From Pseudotabrizicola formosa (GTDB lineage: Bacteria; Pseudomonadota; Alphaproteobacteria; Rhodobacterales; Rhodobacteraceae): 64,000 nt of DNA. The translations under genes were made by a program, and so were the position numbers. Below are positions 1 to 7,617 of the stretch, piece by piece. Numbering within the stretch: the first letter of the stretch is position 1; each line of letters opens with the position of its first letter. Location: assembly GCF_002900965.1 (NCBI RefSeq), contig NZ_PJOM01000001.1, positions 558,001-622,000 of the forward strand, written 5' to 3'. The notes under the pieces are model-generated. The model searched no databases. It was given only the letters and a program-made list of their open reading frames with translations, and was not told where the DNA came from.

Positions 1-268
1 CATCCTGAAACTGCTGCTGGCCCTGCAGGCGGCAGAGGGGGTGGCCTATCTGTTCATCACCCATGACCTTGCCACGGTGCGCGCGATTGCCGACCGGATC
101 GCGGTGATGTACCGCGGCGAGGTGCGGCGCTATGGCACGAAGACCGATGTGCTGACCCCGCCATTTGATGATTATACCGAGCTTTTGCTGTCCTCGGTTC
201 CCGAGATGAAGATGGGCTGGCTGGAAGGCGTGCTCGACAGCCGCAAAATGGAAGCTGCCGGAAACTGA
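1..268 (+). CDS. ABC transporter ATP-binding protein, C-terminal part (peptide/nickel type)
   Basis: This is the 3' end of a gene that begins outside the window; the reading frame starts at base 2. The visible part carries the H-loop segment LFITHDLATV followed by ADRIAVMYRGEV, the usual end of the nucleotide-binding domain of oligopeptide/dipeptide/nickel ABC ATPases (OppD/OppF, DppD/DppF family). The Walker and signature motifs must lie upstream. The protein would couple ATP hydrolysis to solute import at the inner membrane. The substrate cannot be judged from this piece. The short tail after the ATPase core, ending in TGA at 266-268, is normal for the family. The next gene is on the opposite strand and converges on it. 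Confidence 0.85.
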   Translation, partial: ILKLLLALQAAEGVAYLFITHDLATVRAIADRIAVMYRGEVRRYGTKTDVLTPPFDDYTELLLSSVPEMKMGWLEGVLDSRKMEAAGN

Positions 269-341
269 GGCGCGCGCCGGCGCTCTGGAAGGCTGATGGC
301 GGACCAGTTGCGCCTTGCCCCGTCGATCCTGACGCGTCGGG

Positions 342-1088
342 TCAGTTGGCGTAGCCGGGGGCCTCTGCGTCAAGAATGGCCCTGATCTCGCGCAGGTGGT
401 CTTCGGCATAGCCGGGATAGGTTTCCCATTCCCGGGCGGTTTTCTCGGCGATCTCGTCCGGCAGGATGCGGAGCGGCTGGCCGGTTTGCAGGGCGCGGAT
501 ATAGGTTTCGGCCGCGCGTTCGAAGTAATACAGCCGGTTGAAGGTTTCGGCCACGGTCGCCCCGACGACCAAGACGCCGTGATTGCCCATGATCAGCGTG
601 GTGATCTTCGGGTCGGACAAAAGCTGCACGCAGCGCGCCGCCTCCTCTTCAAAGGCCATGCCGCCGTAGTGGTCGTCGACGACGGTTCTGTTGTGGAACA
701 TTGCCGTCGTCTGATCGATGGCGGGCAGGCGGCTGTCCTTCAGGCTGGCCAGCACCGTGGCGTGGATCGAATGGACATGCATCGCACAGCGGGCATGCGG
801 ACAGGCGCGGTGCAGGCTGCCATGCAGGCCCCAGGCGGTGGGATCGGGCGCATCAGGCCGGTTCAGGGTGCCGGGGTCGTTCGCGTCAATCTCGATCAGG
901 CTGCTGGCGGTGATCCGGCTGAAATGGCGCCCGGCGGGGTTGATCAGAAAGCGGGTGCCATCGTCGCTGACCGCCAGGCTGAAATGGTTGGCGACGGCCT
1001 CGTGCATGTTCAGCCGGGCGGTCCAGCGGAAGGCTGCGGCCAGGTCGGTCCGGGCGGTCCAATGGGTCTGGTTGGGCAGATCTTTCAT
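342..1088 (-). CDS. class II aldolase/adducin family protein
   Basis: A protein of about 248 residues of the class II aldolase/adducin fold (fuculose-phosphate aldolase family). The metal-binding HVHS segment follows a cysteine/histidine-rich stretch near the middle, and a GNHGVLVVG segment typical of the family lies further on. Members are Zn-dependent aldolases, dehydratases or decarboxylases acting on small sugar phosphates or hydroxyacids; the substrate here is unknown. I place the start at the ATG whose bases overlap the TGA of the upstream hydrolase gene (ATGA, 1085-1088), which implies translational coupling; an in-frame ATG seven codons earlier lies inside the upstream gene. The two genes form an operon and may act on the same compound, for example ester cleavage followed by aldol chemistry (inference). 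Confidence 0.85.
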   Translation of the reverse strand: MKDLPNQTHWTARTDLAAAFRWTARLNMHEAVANHFSLAVSDDGTRFLINPAGRHFSRITASSLIEIDANDPGTLNRPDAPDPTAWGLHGSLHRACPHARCAMHVHSIHATVLASLKDSRLPAIDQTTAMFHNRTVVDDHYGGMAFEEEAARCVQLLSDPKITTLIMGNHGVLVVGATVAETFNRLYYFERAAETYIRALQTGQPLRILPDEIAEKTAREWETYPGYAEDHLREIRAILDAEAPGYAN

Positions 1089-2011
1089 GACATATCTCCG
1101 GGGTGCCATTGGCCTTTGGCCATGGCGGACAGGGTATCGGTGACGCGGGCAAAGCTGGCCCGGGCGCGGGCGACAGTGTGGCGGGCGCGCAGGTGGCCGT
1201 GGACAAGGCCGAGGTCGGTGATGGCAACGGCCTTCCCGCCAGCGGCGGTGATGCGGGCGGCATAGGCGGCGGCATCATCGGCCAGCGGGTCACATTCCGC
1301 CGCAAGGGCAAGCGTGGGGGGCAGGCCAGAGAAATCGCTGGCCATCAGCGGTGCCGCCGTAGGGTCGTTGCGGTCTGCGCCCCGGATGCGGGCATAGAAC
1401 GCGACATCATCGGCCGTCAGCATCGGGGCCTGCGCATGGCGCTGGTAACTGGCCCCGCGCCCGCCAAGGCCGGGATAGATCAGCACCTGCCCCAATACGC
1501 GCGGGTCGGACAGGGCCGCCGCGACCGCAGCCGCAAGCGCGCCTCCGGCGCTGTCCCCGGCCAGCAGGATGGGCCCCGGCGTGGCGCGGGCGACCGCGAG
1601 GCAATCTTCAAAGGCGGCGGGGTGCGGGTGTTCGGGACACAGGCGGTAATCGACAGCCAGCACCGAAAGCCCGGTTGCGGCGCAAATCTCGGCGCAGACA
1701 TCATCATGGCTCTCCAGCCCGCCCACGACAAAGCCGCCGCCATGGAAATAGATCACAGCCGGAGCCCGGCCCTGATAGCGGCGGCAGCGCACCCCTGCCA
1801 CGTCTTCATCCTGCGCGGTCACGCCAGGGGGATGACCGTTGTGAAAGCCCTGGCACATTGTGTCGTAAATGTGGCGCTGATCCGCGATGGAGAGCGCGGC
1901 GGTGTCCGGCGGATAGGCGGCCTCGGTCTGGCGGATGAAGGCCCAGGTTTCGGCGTCGATCAGGCGCTGATACTCCGGCAGGGTGATGGGGCTGTGCATG
2001 GGTTCTGGCAT
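1085..2011 (-). CDS. alpha/beta hydrolase of the hormone-sensitive-lipase (HSL) family
   Basis: About 308 residues. It has the oxyanion-hole motif HGGG (in YFHGGGFVVGG) and the nucleophile elbow GDSAGGALA. A late D...H region supplies the rest of the Ser-Asp-His triad (LVHGHL near the C-terminus). These are the hallmarks of bacterial HSL-type carboxylesterases/lipases in the cytoplasm. I chose ATG 2011; ATG 1999 and a GTG at 2044 are alternatives, and none has a strong ribosome-binding site. A 6-14-6 inverted repeat sits directly upstream of ATG 2011. The gene overlaps the aldolase gene by four bases (ATGA). Physiological substrate unknown. Confidence 0.85.
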   Translation of the reverse strand: MPEPMHSPITLPEYQRLIDAETWAFIRQTEAAYPPDTAALSIADQRHIYDTMCQGFHNGHPPGVTAQDEDVAGVRCRRYQGRAPAVIYFHGGGFVVGGLESHDDVCAEICAATGLSVLAVDYRLCPEHPHPAAFEDCLAVARATPGPILLAGDSAGGALAAAVAAALSDPRVLGQVLIYPGLGGRGASYQRHAQAPMLTADDVAFYARIRGADRNDPTAAPLMASDFSGLPPTLALAAECDPLADDAAAYAARITAAGGKAVAITDLGLVHGHLRARHTVARARASFARVTDTLSAMAKGQWHPGDMS

Positions 2012-2019
2012 GGCGCAAC

Positions 2020-2045
2020 TGTGACCTGCGTCGCGACGTGTCACA
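2020..2045. promoter_or_regulatory. inverted repeat upstream of the esterase gene, candidate operator
   Basis: TGTGAC and GTCACA form perfect 6-base arms separated by 14 bases, starting 9 bases before the preferred esterase ATG. An inner palindrome CGTCGCGACG is nested almost centrally. Such dyads often bind dimeric repressors. The arm spacing does not fit a CRP/FNR site. No regulator gene is adjacent, so the binding protein is unknown. Confidence 0.35.
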
Positions 2046-2119
2046 AGAGATTTCCCGCGCAGCAGCCCTTGGCGGCTGGTGTGGCCCCTGCGGATGTTTT
2101 GCGAGGGGCGAGGGGCGCA

Positions 2120-2150
<31 letters not shown>

Positions 2151-2157
2151 AGCCAGG

Positions 2158-2184
2158 AAAAAGGGCGCAGCCAAAGGTGCGCCC
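2158..2184 (-). terminator. Rho-independent terminator of the cold-shock gene
   Basis: Read on the minus strand: stem GGGCGCA / TGCGCCC (7 bp), loop of 8 bases, then a run of five T. It starts about 60 bases after the csp stop codon and separates that transcript from the esterase operon. Confidence 0.85.
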
Positions 2185-2242
2185 CAGTCCGTCAGCGATC
2201 CGTGTCGTCCGTTTTCCGCTCTGCGCTGCGCGCAGATGCAGA

Positions 2243-2449
2243 TCAGGACAGCGACAGATTGGTTGCGGATTCACGCCCGTCGCGGCCGGCTTCGATGTCG
2301 AAGGTCACGGCCTGGCCATCTTTCAGGCCACGCAGACCGGCACGTTCCAGCGCGGTGATGTGGACGAAGACGTCTTTCTTGCCACCCTCAGGGGCGATGA
2401 AGCCGTAGCCCTTTGTTTCATTGAACCATTTCACGGTGCCCTTGGCCAT
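2243..2449 (-). CDS. CspA-family cold-shock protein
   Basis: A 68-residue single cold-shock domain, the normal family length. Both nucleic-acid-binding motifs are present: RNP1-like KGYGFIAP near residue 15 and RNP2-like DVFVHI near residue 30. Such proteins bind single-stranded RNA/DNA and melt mRNA secondary structure, often during cold adaptation. The start is ATG 2449 ([10 protein letters not shown]), preceded on the minus strand by a GGGAGA ribosome-binding site; the frame stays open upstream but that extension is non-coding leader. The region from 2450 to about 2600 is comparatively AT-rich and would give a long 5' leader, as is common in csp mRNAs (inference). A clear terminator follows at 2158-2184. 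Confidence 0.95.
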   Translation of the reverse strand: MAKGTVKWFNETKGYGFIAPEGGKKDVFVHITALERAGLRGLKDGQAVTFDIEAGRDGRESATNLSLS

Positions 2450-2648
2450 CGTGAAGTCTCCCGTAGTAACGCCGCCCGCGGGATTGCGGCGGCCCGGCGC
2501 AGTCAGCTGATCGTCGATTGCTGTGGCCGTGAGGCGAAGACAGTGGTCGAAATAGTTAACGTCGCCAATAAAATATGAGGTCGGACAGGCAAAAAGGCAA
2601 GAATATTTGCGCAGGCGATGCACAGGGCGGGGGGCGTCCCGTCCAAGG

Positions 2649-2858
2649 TCAGGCGGCGCTGGCGTCAGCGGTCATCGGCTTTGTCGAGGCTGCCGCGTCG
2701 CGGCGCAGGATGAGAGCGAGGCCAAACACCAGACTTGCAATTCCGACGCCAGACCAGATGGCCAGCGCGGTCAGCGCCCCCGAGTCAAAGACGACAAGCG
2801 ACACAAGCGCGACCCAAAAACCGACCATTCCCCCCGCAAGCGCGAAAACAACTGCCAT
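2649..2858 (-). CDS. small two-helix membrane protein of unknown function
   Basis: A 69-residue protein made of two hydrophobic segments (about residues 2-24 and 29-51) joined by a short polar turn and followed by a short charged and Ala/Ser/Thr-rich tail. It is predicted to be an inner-membrane hairpin. A GGGGA ribosome-binding site lies six bases before ATG 2858. I do not recognise a family and infer no function. It stands alone between the cold-shock gene and the LysR gene, all on the minus strand. Support rests on the membrane pattern, the ribosome-binding site and the otherwise empty 550-base interval. Confidence 0.6.
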   Translation of the reverse strand: MAVVFALAGGMVGFWVALVSLVVFDSGALTALAIWSGVGIASLVFGLALILRRDAAASTKPMTADASAA

Positions 2859-3004
2859 CCTATTCCCCTGTCTCTGCTGGTCTGAGACTCGGGCCGGATT
2901 GTGGCAGGAATGTGGCAGGGCCTTGCGGGCGTGGCGCCGGATTTTTCAAACTTTATGCGTGCTGCCGTCATCCGACAGGGCTTGTGCAGGCCACAGGCAC
3001 TGTT

Positions 3005-3889
3005 TCAGACGGGCCAGGATTTGGCGGCTTCCTTCAGATGCGTCAGGAACGCCTGTACCTTGCGGGTGCGGTGCAGGTCCACATGGGTGACGATCCACAG
3101 CGGCGCATCCCATTCCGGGCGGGGCGGCAGGATCTCTATCAGGTTTTCGGCGACTTTCTGTTTGTAGGCTGCCACAAAGCCGATGCCCGTGCCCTGATGC
3201 ACGGCTTCTTCGATGGCGGCCGGTTCTGTTCCCCGGAAGCTGATGGCACTGGCAGGTACCGTGCTGCGCAGCCAACGGTAGAATGGCGCGCGATTGGCCT
3301 CGTTGTCGACGCAGACAAAGCGGTGGTTGGCAAATTCGGATTCGTCCTTTGGCTGGCCATGCCGCGCAACATAAGATTTCGACGCGTAAAGCCCCGTCCG
3401 GATATGCGTCAGCGGCTGCGCCACATTGTCTGGTTCTTCCGGGGCGGCCCCGGCACGGATGGCAACATGGGCCTCGCCATAATCCAGCCGGAACACCCGC
3501 ATATCGGTCAGGAACCGCACCTGCACCAGCGGATACTGTTCCTGAAACGAGGCAAGCACCGGGACCAGCAGATCAGCGATGCCGGAGATCGAGGTGACAG
3601 TCAGCTCCCCCGCGACCGCTTCGCCCTGTCCCTTGATGCGGCTGGACAGCTGGGCAAACTGCTCTTCGGTGGTTTGTGCCACGATCAGCAGGTCGCGGCC
3701 TGCCTCGGTGGGGGTGTAGCCGCGGGCGTGGCGCTGAAACAGCCGTGTGCCAAGGGTGCGTTCCAAGGCGTCGATGTGGCGGATGACGGTCGCATGATGC
3801 ACGCCCAACACCTCGGCCGCACCGGACACCGTGCCCAGACGGGCCACCTGAAACGCGGTTCTGATTTCATCCCAGGCCGGTTGTGCCAT
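3005..3889 (-). CDS. LysR-family transcriptional regulator
   Basis: A protein of 294 residues, typical LysR length. The N-terminal winged helix-turn-helix is at about residues 8-65 (GAAEVLGVHHATVIRHI recognition helix, then ALERTLGTRLFQR), followed by a long linker helix and a periplasmic-binding-protein-like effector domain from about residue 90. It should bind DNA as a tetramer and respond to a small ligand. The operon neighbours give no clear target: ffh is divergent but is a housekeeping gene. A perfect TGTGCA-N4-TGCACA dyad 44-59 bases upstream of the start is the obvious candidate for autoregulation. Confidence 0.9.
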   Translation of the reverse strand: MAQPAWDEIRTAFQVARLGTVSGAAEVLGVHHATVIRHIDALERTLGTRLFQRHARGYTPTEAGRDLLIVAQTTEEQFAQLSSRIKGQGEAVAGELTVTSISGIADLLVPVLASFQEQYPLVQVRFLTDMRVFRLDYGEAHVAIRAGAAPEEPDNVAQPLTHIRTGLYASKSYVARHGQPKDESEFANHRFVCVDNEANRAPFYRWLRSTVPASAISFRGTEPAAIEEAVHQGTGIGFVAAYKQKVAENLIEILPPRPEWDAPLWIVTHVDLHRTRKVQAFLTHLKEAAKSWPV

Positions 3890-3932
3890 GGTCGGGCTCT
3901 CTTCTTGCAGGCGGATAAAGATGGGTCAATGC

Positions 3933-3948
3933 TGTGCATTGGTGCACA
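3933..3948. promoter_or_regulatory. candidate LysR operator (TGTGCA-N4-TGCACA)
   Basis: Perfect 6-4-6 inverted repeat TGTGCATTGGTGCACA lying 44 bases upstream of the LysR gene start. LysR proteins classically bind interrupted dyads upstream of their own gene or a divergent gene. Its position nearer the regulator than ffh favours autoregulation. Confidence 0.5.
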
Positions 3949-4070
3949 AGGTGGCGTCAAACTTTTGTACTGTAAAGAAATAATCTTGTGCAGAGCGCCC
4001 CTCGCCAGCTTTATTCCAGGGGCCGGCCCCGCGGTTTGGCTTCGGGCTCTGGCCGCTGCCGGGCGATGGC

Positions 4071-4099
4071 TTGACTCGCGCCGTCATGCGGCCTATCAG
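4071..4099 (+). promoter_or_regulatory. putative sigma-70 promoter of ffh
   Basis: TTGACT (4071-4076), a 17-base spacer, then TATCAG (4094-4099). Spacing is ideal and both hexamers are close to consensus. Transcription would start near 4106, giving a 5' leader of about 118 bases before ffh. The palindrome CGGGGAATTCCCCG (4101-4114) overlaps the predicted start point. Confidence 0.55.
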
Positions 4100-4223
4100 G
4101 CGGGGAATTCCCCGGAGGCTGTCGCTTCCGGTCCCTTGGCTTTGCCGGGATCGCCATCTGCCAGCGCGTTGCGCCCGCAGGTGCCCTTGGTCATTGCTGT
4201 AACGCCCTTTGCGGGAGACGACC

Positions 4224-5717
4224 ATGTTCGAGAGCCTTTCAGACCGCCTTGGCAGCGTCTTTGATCGCCTGACCAAACAGGGCGCGCTGTCCGAGGCCGA
4301 TGTGATTGCCGCCCTGCGCGAAGTGCGGGTGGCGCTGCTGGAGGCCGATGTATCGCTGCCGGTGGCGCGCGATTTCATCAAGCGGGTGCAGGAGAAGGCG
4401 ACCGGGTCGGCGGTGACGAAGTCGATCACCCCGGGGCAGATGGTCGTCAAGATCGTCCATGATGAGCTGATCCGGGTGCTGGCGGGGGATGAACCTGCGG
4501 ACGCGCTGAAGATCGACAACCCGCCTGCCGCCATCCTGATGGTCGGTCTGCAAGGCTCGGGGAAAACCACCACCACCGCCAAGCTGGCCAAGCGGTTGAA
4601 GGACCGCAATGGCAAGCGGGTGCTCTTGGCCTCGCTCGACACCAACCGCCCGGCGGCGATGGAGCAACTGGCCATTCTGGCGGGGCAGGTCGGCGTGGAC
4701 AGCCTGCCGATCGTCAAGGGTGAGTCAGCGGTGCAGATCGCGCGGCGTGCGAAAACGCAGGCCGCGATGGGCGGCTATGATGTGCTGTTCCTCGATACCG
4801 CGGGCCGGTTGCACATTGACGAAGTGCTGATGGATGAAGTGCAGGCGGTGCGCGACATCGCCCAGCCGCGCGAAACGCTGCTGGTTGTCGATGGCCTGAC
4901 CGGTCAGGACGCGGTGAACGTGGCCGCCGAGTTTGATGGCAAGGTCGGCATTTCCGGCGTGGTCCTCACGCGGATGGATGGCGACGGGCGTGGCGGTGCG
5001 GCTCTGTCGATGCGGGCGGTGACCGGCAAGCCGATCCGTTTCGTCGGCCTTGGCGAGAAGATGGATGCGCTGGAGACCTTCGAGGCCGAGCGCGTCGCGG
5101 GCCGCATCCTTGGCATGGGCGACATCGTCGCGCTGGTCGAACGCGCGCAGGAAACGTTTGAGGCCGAACAGGCCGAGCGCATGGCGCGGCGGTTCTCCAA
5201 GGGATTGTTCAACATGAACGACCTCAAGGGCCAGCTGGAGCAGATGCAGAAGATGGGCGGCATGCAGGGTCTGATGGGCATGCTGCCGGGCATGGGCAAG
5301 ATGGCAAAGCAGGCCGAAGAGGCTGGCTTTGACGACAAGATGCTGCGCCGTCAGGTGGCGCTGATCAACTCGATGACCAAGAAGGAACGCGCCAACCCCG
5401 ACCTGCTGGCCGCCAGCCGCAAGAAGCGGATCGCGGCAGGCGCGGGGCTGGAAGTGTCAGAGCTGAACCGTCTGCTGAAACAGCACAAGCAGATGGCCGA
5501 GATGATGAAGAAGATGGGCAAGGGTGGCGGCATGAAGCAGGCCATCAAGCAGATGATGGGCAAGGGCGGCATGCCCGACCCGTCCAAGATGTCGCCCGCC
5601 GAGCTGGAAGCTGCTGCCAAGGGCATGAAAGAGTCGATGGGGCAGGGCGGGTTTCCCGGCATGCCGCGTGGCATGAGCCTGCCATCGGGCCTGTCGGGGC
5701 TGATGAAGAAGAAATGA
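4224..5717 (+). CDS. ffh: signal recognition particle protein Ffh
   Basis: The SRP54 GTPase that binds signal sequences on ribosome-nascent chains together with SRP RNA and delivers them to FtsY at the membrane. The 497 residues show the N domain, a GTPase P-loop GLQGSGKT at residues 108-115, the DTAGR box, and a methionine-rich M domain from about residue 330 to the end, unusually rich in MKKMGK/MGG repeats. Start ATG 4224 has a GGGAGA ribosome-binding site; a TTG five codons upstream is less likely. The gene leads a coupled string with the acetyltransferase and chorismate mutase genes (ATGA overlaps) and probably rpsP-rimM-trmD, an arrangement seen in many alphaproteobacteria. Confidence 0.98.
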   Translation: MFESLSDRLGSVFDRLTKQGALSEADVIAALREVRVALLEADVSLPVARDFIKRVQEKATGSAVTKSITPGQMVVKIVHDELIRVLAGDEPADALKIDNPPAAILMVGLQGSGKTTTTAKLAKRLKDRNGKRVLLASLDTNRPAAMEQLAILAGQVGVDSLPIVKGESAVQIARRAKTQAAMGGYDVLFLDTAGRLHIDEVLMDEVQAVRDIAQPRETLLVVDGLTGQDAVNVAAEFDGKVGISGVVLTRMDGDGRGGAALSMRAVTGKPIRFVGLGEKMDALETFEAERVAGRILGMGDIVALVERAQETFEAEQAERMARRFSKGLFNMNDLKGQLEQMQKMGGMQGLMGMLPGMGKMAKQAEEAGFDDKMLRRQVALINSMTKKERANPDLLAASRKKRIAAGAGLEVSELNRLLKQHKQMAEMMKKMGKGGGMKQAIKQMMGKGGMPDPSKMSPAELEAAAKGMKESMGQGGFPGMPRGMSLPSGLSGLMKKK

Positions 5718-6220
5718 CCCCGCCCGTGCTGCATACCCAGCGCCTGACCCTGCGTCCCCCTGTCATGGCCGATTTCCCGGCCTATGCGGCGTTCTGGGCG
5801 TCGGACCGGGTTGTCTATATGGGCGGGCCGAGGGATGCGGCGGGGGCGTGGTTCTGGTTTTGCCATGATGTCGCGCAATGGGCGCTGCTGGGCCATGGCG
5901 CGCTGATGATGGATCTGACGGCCAGCGGAAAAACCGTGGGGCAGGTCAGCCTGAATGGCGGACCGAAATTTCCCGAGGTTGAACTGGGTTGGCAGGTCTA
6001 TCACGGGCACGAAGGCCAGGGCTATGCGACCGAGGCGGCGGGCGCGCTGCGCGACTGGGCCTTTGCCAGCCTGCCTCTGTCGTCGCTGGTCAGCTACATC
6101 GACGCAGACAATGCCGCATCGATCCGTGTGGCACAGCGATTGGGGGCCGAGCGTGATGCGGCGGCACCCCGCCCGGACCCGGAAGATCAGGTTTGGCGCC
6201 ATGCGAGGGGGACTCTATGA
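5714..6220 (+). CDS. GNAT-family N-acetyltransferase (RimJ/RimL-like)
   Basis: A 168-residue member of the Acetyltransf_3 (RimJ/RimL) branch, which transfers acetyl from acetyl-CoA to protein N-termini or small amines. It begins with the typical LHTQRLTLRPP strand and has the acetyl-CoA pyrophosphate-binding segment HEGQGYATEAAGALRDWAF, followed by ADNAASIRVAQRLG. Its start overlaps the ffh stop as ATGA (5714-5717), and its own stop overlaps the chorismate mutase start in the same way, so the three are translationally coupled. The acceptor is unknown; placement between ffh and ribosomal genes makes a translation-related substrate plausible but unproven. Confidence 0.9.
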   Translation: MTPPVLHTQRLTLRPPVMADFPAYAAFWASDRVVYMGGPRDAAGAWFWFCHDVAQWALLGHGALMMDLTASGKTVGQVSLNGGPKFPEVELGWQVYHGHEGQGYATEAAGALRDWAFASLPLSSLVSYIDADNAASIRVAQRLGAERDAAAPRPDPEDQVWRHARGTL

Positions 6221-6519
6221 CTGACGCCGCAACTGCCACACGCGCCGCCGAGGTGCTCAAAGAGCATCGCCAGTCGATCGACCGGCTGGATGCCATTCTG
6301 GTCTATACGCTGGCCGAGCGGTTCAAGCACACGCAGGCGGTGGGGCGGCTGAAGGCCGAGCACGAGCTGCCGCCAAGCGATCCGTCGCGTGAGGCGCGCC
6401 AGATTTCGCGTCTGGAACAATTGGCGCAAGACGCCGATCTGGACCCGGAATTTGCCAAGAAATTCCTGACCTTCATCATTTCCGAAGTCATCAGGCATCA
6501 CGAGAAACTGCAAAAGTAA
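6217..6519 (+). CDS. chorismate mutase, AroQ class
   Basis: A 100-residue all-alpha chorismate mutase domain converting chorismate to prephenate in Phe/Tyr biosynthesis. The characteristic first-helix pattern [20 protein letters not shown], then AVGRLKAEH and a basic [10 protein letters not shown] helix, match the AroQ fold, where Arg and Lys residues hold the two substrate carboxylates. It is monofunctional: there is no prephenate dehydratase or DAHP synthase domain. Start ATG 6217 overlaps the previous stop (ATGA). The gene lies between ffh and rpsP, a conserved position in Rhodobacteraceae as far as I recall. No leader-peptide attenuator is visible. Confidence 0.92.
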   Translation: MTDAATATRAAEVLKEHRQSIDRLDAILVYTLAERFKHTQAVGRLKAEHELPPSDPSREARQISRLEQLAQDADLDPEFAKKFLTFIISEVIRHHEKLQK

Positions 6520-6578
6520 CCCGGGAAGGCGGGGTGAACCCCGCCCTACCCAAGCGACAAACCTTAAGGAGACTACCC

Positions 6579-6932
6579 ATGGCTGTTAAAATTCGTCTGG
6601 CACGCGGCGGTTCGAAAAAGCGCCCGCACTACTCGATCGTTCTGACCGACTCGCGCAACCCGCGCGATGGCCGTTTTCTGGAAAAGCTGGGCGTTTATGA
6701 CCCGATGCTGAACAAGGACGACGAAAAGCGCGTTGTCATGAACATCGACCGGATCAAGGAACTGATGGCAACCGGCGCGCAGCCGACCGATCGCGTGACC
6801 CGTTTCCTCGAAGCCGCCGGCGTGCTGGACAAGAAGGTCCGCAACAACCCGAAAGCAGCGGTGCCCGGCAAGCAGATGGCAGAACGCGCTGCCAAAAAGG
6901 CCGCTCGCGCCGAAGCCCCAGCCGAAGAATAA
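6579..6932 (+). CDS. rpsP: 30S ribosomal protein S16
   Basis: Ribosomal protein bS16, needed for assembly of the 5' domain of 16S rRNA. The 117 residues begin [16 protein letters not shown], the family signature, with the core VYDPM and RI..W-less helical region following. The C-terminal tail (about residues 85-117) is a Lys/Ala/Glu-rich extension common in alphaproteobacteria. ATG 6579 is preceded by AAGGA at 6566-6570; an upstream in-frame start would read through intergenic sequence. It opens the rpsP-(56-codon gene)-rimM-trmD group, equivalent to the classic rpsP-rimM-trmD-rplS operon, though rplS is separated here. Confidence 0.98.
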   Translation: MAVKIRLARGGSKKRPHYSIVLTDSRNPRDGRFLEKLGVYDPMLNKDDEKRVVMNIDRIKELMATGAQPTDRVTRFLEAAGVLDKKVRNNPKAAVPGKQMAERAAKKAARAEAPAEE

Positions 6933-6940
6933 TCGGCCTG

Positions 6941-7111
6941 ATGATCCCCGGCCTTGGCCTGGTGCGCCGGTCCATCACGCTTGCCCTGTGCGGGGCGGCG
7001 TTCTGGGCCGGCATGAATGTTTCCCGCATCCAGAGCCAGACGGCCTGTCTGGATGCGGGGGGATCGTTTGATCCGCGCGGATTTTGCAGCACAGGGGTGT
7101 CTTTGCCATGA
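6941..7111 (+). CDS. 56-residue predicted membrane or exported protein between rpsP and rimM
   Basis: A small frame starting 8 bases after the rpsP stop and ending in TGA that overlaps the rimM ATG (ATGA, 7108-7111). Both junctions are what one expects of a real coupled gene. The product starts with basic residues (R9, R10) followed by a hydrophobic segment of about residues 11-25 ([15 protein letters not shown]), then a short polar tail with cysteines at about residues 36 and 49 in addition to Cys17. It looks like a signal anchor or uncleaved signal peptide with a small periplasmic domain that could form one disulfide. I know no function. Its ribosome-binding site is weak, so translation may depend on re-initiation after rpsP. 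Confidence 0.7.
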   Translation: MIPGLGLVRRSITLALCGAAFWAGMNVSRIQSQTACLDAGGSFDPRGFCSTGVSLP

Positions 7112-7614
7112 CGAATGACCGGATCTGTGTCGGCTCTATTGCAGGGGCCTTTGGCGTTCAGGGCGAGGTGCGGCTGAAATCCTTTTGCGCCGAACCCGAG
7201 GCGATTGCGGCCTACGGGCCGCTCTACACCGCGGATGGCAGCCGCAGTTTCGACGTGAAGCTGACCCGGCCGGTGGCGGGCGGGCTTGGCGCGCGGATTG
7301 CGGGTGTGGCGACCAAGGATCAGGCGGACGCGCTGCGTGGCACCGATCTCTATGTCGACCGGGCGCGTCTGCCGTCTTTGCCGGATGATGAATTCTACCA
7401 CTCCGACCTGATCGGTCTGGAGGTCTATGACACCGGAGGCGTGTTGCTGGGGGCGCTGCGGGCCGTGCACAATCATGGCGCGGGCGACCTGCTGGAGGTC
7501 TATGCACCGACCCGCAAGCAGCCCCTTCTGATCCCCTTCACCAAGGCGGCGGTGCCGACGGTCGATCTGGCCGCACGGCGCATCGTGGCGGATCTGCCCG
7601 AGGGGCTGGAGTAG
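7108..7614 (+). CDS. rimM: ribosome maturation factor RimM
   Basis: RimM assists late 30S maturation, binding S19 and the 16S 3' domain. The 168 residues show the N-terminal beta-barrel ([21 protein letters not shown]) and the C-terminal PRC-barrel with the conserved [13 protein letters not shown] and [15 protein letters not shown] segments. The start is ATG 7108, coupled to the stop of the upstream 56-codon gene. The frame is open further upstream (from 7084), but that part coincides with the small gene in another frame. The gene is followed three bases later by trmD. Confidence 0.97.
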   Translation: MTNDRICVGSIAGAFGVQGEVRLKSFCAEPEAIAAYGPLYTADGSRSFDVKLTRPVAGGLGARIAGVATKDQADALRGTDLYVDRARLPSLPDDEFYHSDLIGLEVYDTGGVLLGALRAVHNHGAGDLLEVYAPTRKQPLLIPFTKAAVPTVDLAARRIVADLPEGLE

Positions 7615-7617
7615 CGC

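Larger units (their letters stand above)
3890..4223. other. 334-base divergent intergenic region between the LysR gene and ffh
   Basis: The half next to the LysR gene holds a TGTGCA dyad (3933-3948) and a further TTGTGC half-site near 3986. The other half holds a good sigma-70-like promoter facing ffh (4071-4099) and a 14-base palindrome CGGGGAATTCCCCG (4101-4114) just after its -10 element. I looked for the small SRP RNA gene (ffs), which sometimes lies near ffh, but found no GGAA-tetraloop SRP signature. Confidence 0.6.

Noticed and set aside
2020-2045. CRP-like TGTGA/TCACA arms
   Set aside because: The arms are 16 bases apart; CRP sites need about six.
3890-4223. SRP RNA gene (ffs) next to ffh
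   Set aside because: No GGAA-tetraloop SRP signature or suitable long hairpin was found in the spacer.
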